This document shows, one piece after another, positions 63,060 through 64,000 of a stretch of 64,000 nucleotides of DNA. Location of the stretch: NCBI RefSeq assembly GCF_000382365.1, contig NZ_KB908221.1, positions 1 through 64,000 of the forward strand. The letters run 5' to 3'. The DNA comes from Pannonibacter phragmitetus DSM 14782. GTDB taxonomy: Bacteria > Pseudomonadota > Alphaproteobacteria > Rhizobiales > Stappiaceae. Every line of letters starts with the position of its first letter. Positions within the stretch are counted from its first letter, which is position 1. Below the pieces are notes generated by a model. It saw nothing but the letters and a program-made list of their open reading frames with translations. It searched no databases and was not told the origin of the DNA. The position numbers and the translations under genes are program-made.

Positions 63060-63725
63060 ATGACCAGCCCGCAAGCCCGCAAGGACGATCTGCCGCGCAA
63101 GGTGCGCGTGCTGCTGGCCGATGATCATGAGCTGGTGCGCGCCGGCATCCGGGCCCGGCTGGAGGGCGTCGCCCCCTTCGAGATTGTGGGCGAGGCCACG
63201 GACGGGCGGATGGCGGTGCAACTGGCCGAAATGCTCAAGCCCGACATCATCCTGATGGATATTTCCATGCCCGGTCTCAACGGGCTGGAGGCGACGGAGG
63301 CGATCCGCCGCAAACATCCGATGATCAGCGTTCTCGTGCTGTCGATCTATGACAACCCGGAATATGTGCGCGGCGTCATGCAGTCCGGAGCCAGGGGCTA
63401 TCTGCTCAAGGACATCTCCGCGAAGGAAATGATCAACGCCATTCTCGCCGTGGCGGACGGCGGCTATTACTTCTCCTCCCGCATCGGGCCGGCACTGATG
63501 GAAAACAAGCCATCGCCATCGCCGGCCAACCCCTATGGCCTGACGGAACGCGAGCGCGAAGTGCTGCAAGGGGTCGCCCGGGGGCAAGCCAACAAGGAAA
63601 TCGCCGCGCATCTTGGCATCAGCGTGCGCACGGTGGAATCGCACCGGCTCAACATCCGCGACAAGGTCGGCAGCGGCAACGCTGCCCACCTTTACCGCAT
63701 CGCGCAGGAGTTAAGGCTGGTCTGA
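63060..63725 (+). CDS. NarL/FixJ-family response regulator
   Basis: A 221-residue regulator. Receiver (about 13-130): VRVLLADDHELVRAGIRARL, acceptor in DIILMDISMPGLNGLEA, GARGYLLKDISAKEMI. LuxR-type helix-turn-helix (about 155-215): LTEREREVLQGVARGQANKEIAAHLGISVRTVESHRLNIRDKVG. AGGAG before the ATG. Cognate of the upstream Cache kinase. A dimer of this type would bind a short palindrome like that at 61574-61597. Confidence 0.95.
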   Translation: MTSPQARKDDLPRKVRVLLADDHELVRAGIRARLEGVAPFEIVGEATDGRMAVQLAEMLKPDIILMDISMPGLNGLEATEAIRRKHPMISVLVLSIYDNPEYVRGVMQSGARGYLLKDISAKEMINAILAVADGGYYFSSRIGPALMENKPSPSPANPYGLTEREREVLQGVARGQANKEIAAHLGISVRTVESHRLNIRDKVGSGNAAHLYRIAQELRLV

Positions 63726-63749
63726 TGCCACCCAGCATCAGCTGCCCAT

Positions 63750-64000
63750 TCACTCCGGCTTTTCGCTCTCCAGAAACTCCCGGATCCGCTCCAGCGCAAG
63801 GCTGATGTTTTCGCGGGAATTGGCGTAGGAGAGGCGGATGTAGCCTTCGCCCAGAATGCCGAAATCCGGGCCGCCGATGGTGGCAACGCCCGCCTTTTCC
63901 AGCAGCGCTGAGGCAAGCGGCTTGGCCTTCCAGCCGGTCGCCTTGATGTTGGGGAAGGCATAGAAGGCGCCCAGCGGCGTGCGGGCGGAAATGCCGGGCA
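63750..64000 (-). CDS. pyridoxal-phosphate aminotransferase (class I/II), C-terminal part, cut by window edge
   Basis: The last 83 residues of a protein whose start lies beyond the window. The sequence reads GISARTPLGAFYAFPNIKATGW, then GGPDFGILGEGYIRLSYANSRENISLALERIREFL. The final IRLSYANSRENI holds the arginine that binds the substrate carboxylate in aspartate-type aminotransferases of fold type I, and the order matches alphaproteobacterial aspartate/prephenate aminotransferases. Stop TGA at 63752-63750. It converges with the NarL-type regulator. Confidence 0.88.
   Translation of the reverse strand, partial: PGISARTPLGAFYAFPNIKATGWKAKPLASALLEKAGVATIGGPDFGILGEGYIRLSYANSRENISLALERIREFLESEKPE

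Overview
The window is GC-rich chromosomal DNA from an alphaproteobacterium, most likely a marine or soil member of Hyphomicrobiales (Stappiaceae-like; this placement is inferred from gene content, not computed). Pointers are cpdR, the GapR-type DUF2312 protein, DUF882, DUF1244 and DUF1036 proteins, an alphaproteobacterial-type L36, a ROSE-like RNA thermometer in front of hsp20, and many TRAP and Liv-type uptake systems. Genes are densely packed and look intact. I see no phage, insertion sequence, rRNA or CRISPR array.

Layout. 1-8.3 kb: a truncated orphan reading frame, a leftward set (oligoendopeptidase F, DUF3445 haem-dependent demethylase-like protein, ABC1 kinase), a sigma-54 activator with its own receiver domain, and a secreted DUF882 protein. 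8.4-16.7 kb: gapR, DUF1244, N-formylglutamate amidohydrolase, glycerate 2-kinase, DUF1036-pyk, a lone PemK/MazF-type toxin followed by a likely small RNA, an alpha/beta hydrolase, a TPR protein, rpmJ (L36), tRNA-Val(GAC) and cpdR. 16.9-22 kb: a second N-formylglutamate amidohydrolase, a probable leftward small RNA, hisN, a lysophospholipase-like hydrolase, a small secreted protein, hsp20 under heat-shock control and a GyrI-like protein. 22-25.9 kb: ltaE and a complete bufferin (copper-buffering RiPP) operon. 26.5-32.8 kb: gltB-gltD. 32.9-42.8 kb: cell-envelope genes (DUF459 SGNH hydrolase, lytic transglycosylase, beta-barrel protein, kdsD), a PomAB-like stator pair, NfeD-SPFH, and ferrochelatase. 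42.9-51.4 kb: a seven-gene leftward operon in which two acyl-CoA-ligase-type enzymes bracket a complete Liv ABC importer. 51.6-63.7 kb: a TRAP transporter locus with two permease pairs, one binding protein and an unusually long DctM, flanked by two two-component systems. The window ends inside an aminotransferase.

How the parts relate. Nitrogen assimilation (GltBD) and uptake of organic acids (TRAP; Liv with CoA ligases) dominate. Each uptake operon carries its own likely control: a palindromic operator lies between the TRAP operon and the NarL-type kinase-regulator pair, and stable hairpins follow the genes for abundant exported proteins (bufferin, Liv binding protein, DctP). The most distinctive items are the bufferin operon, the RpoH promoter plus ROSE-like thermometer of hsp20, the extended DctM, two intergenic small-RNA candidates, and a 63-bp dispersed intergenic repeat.
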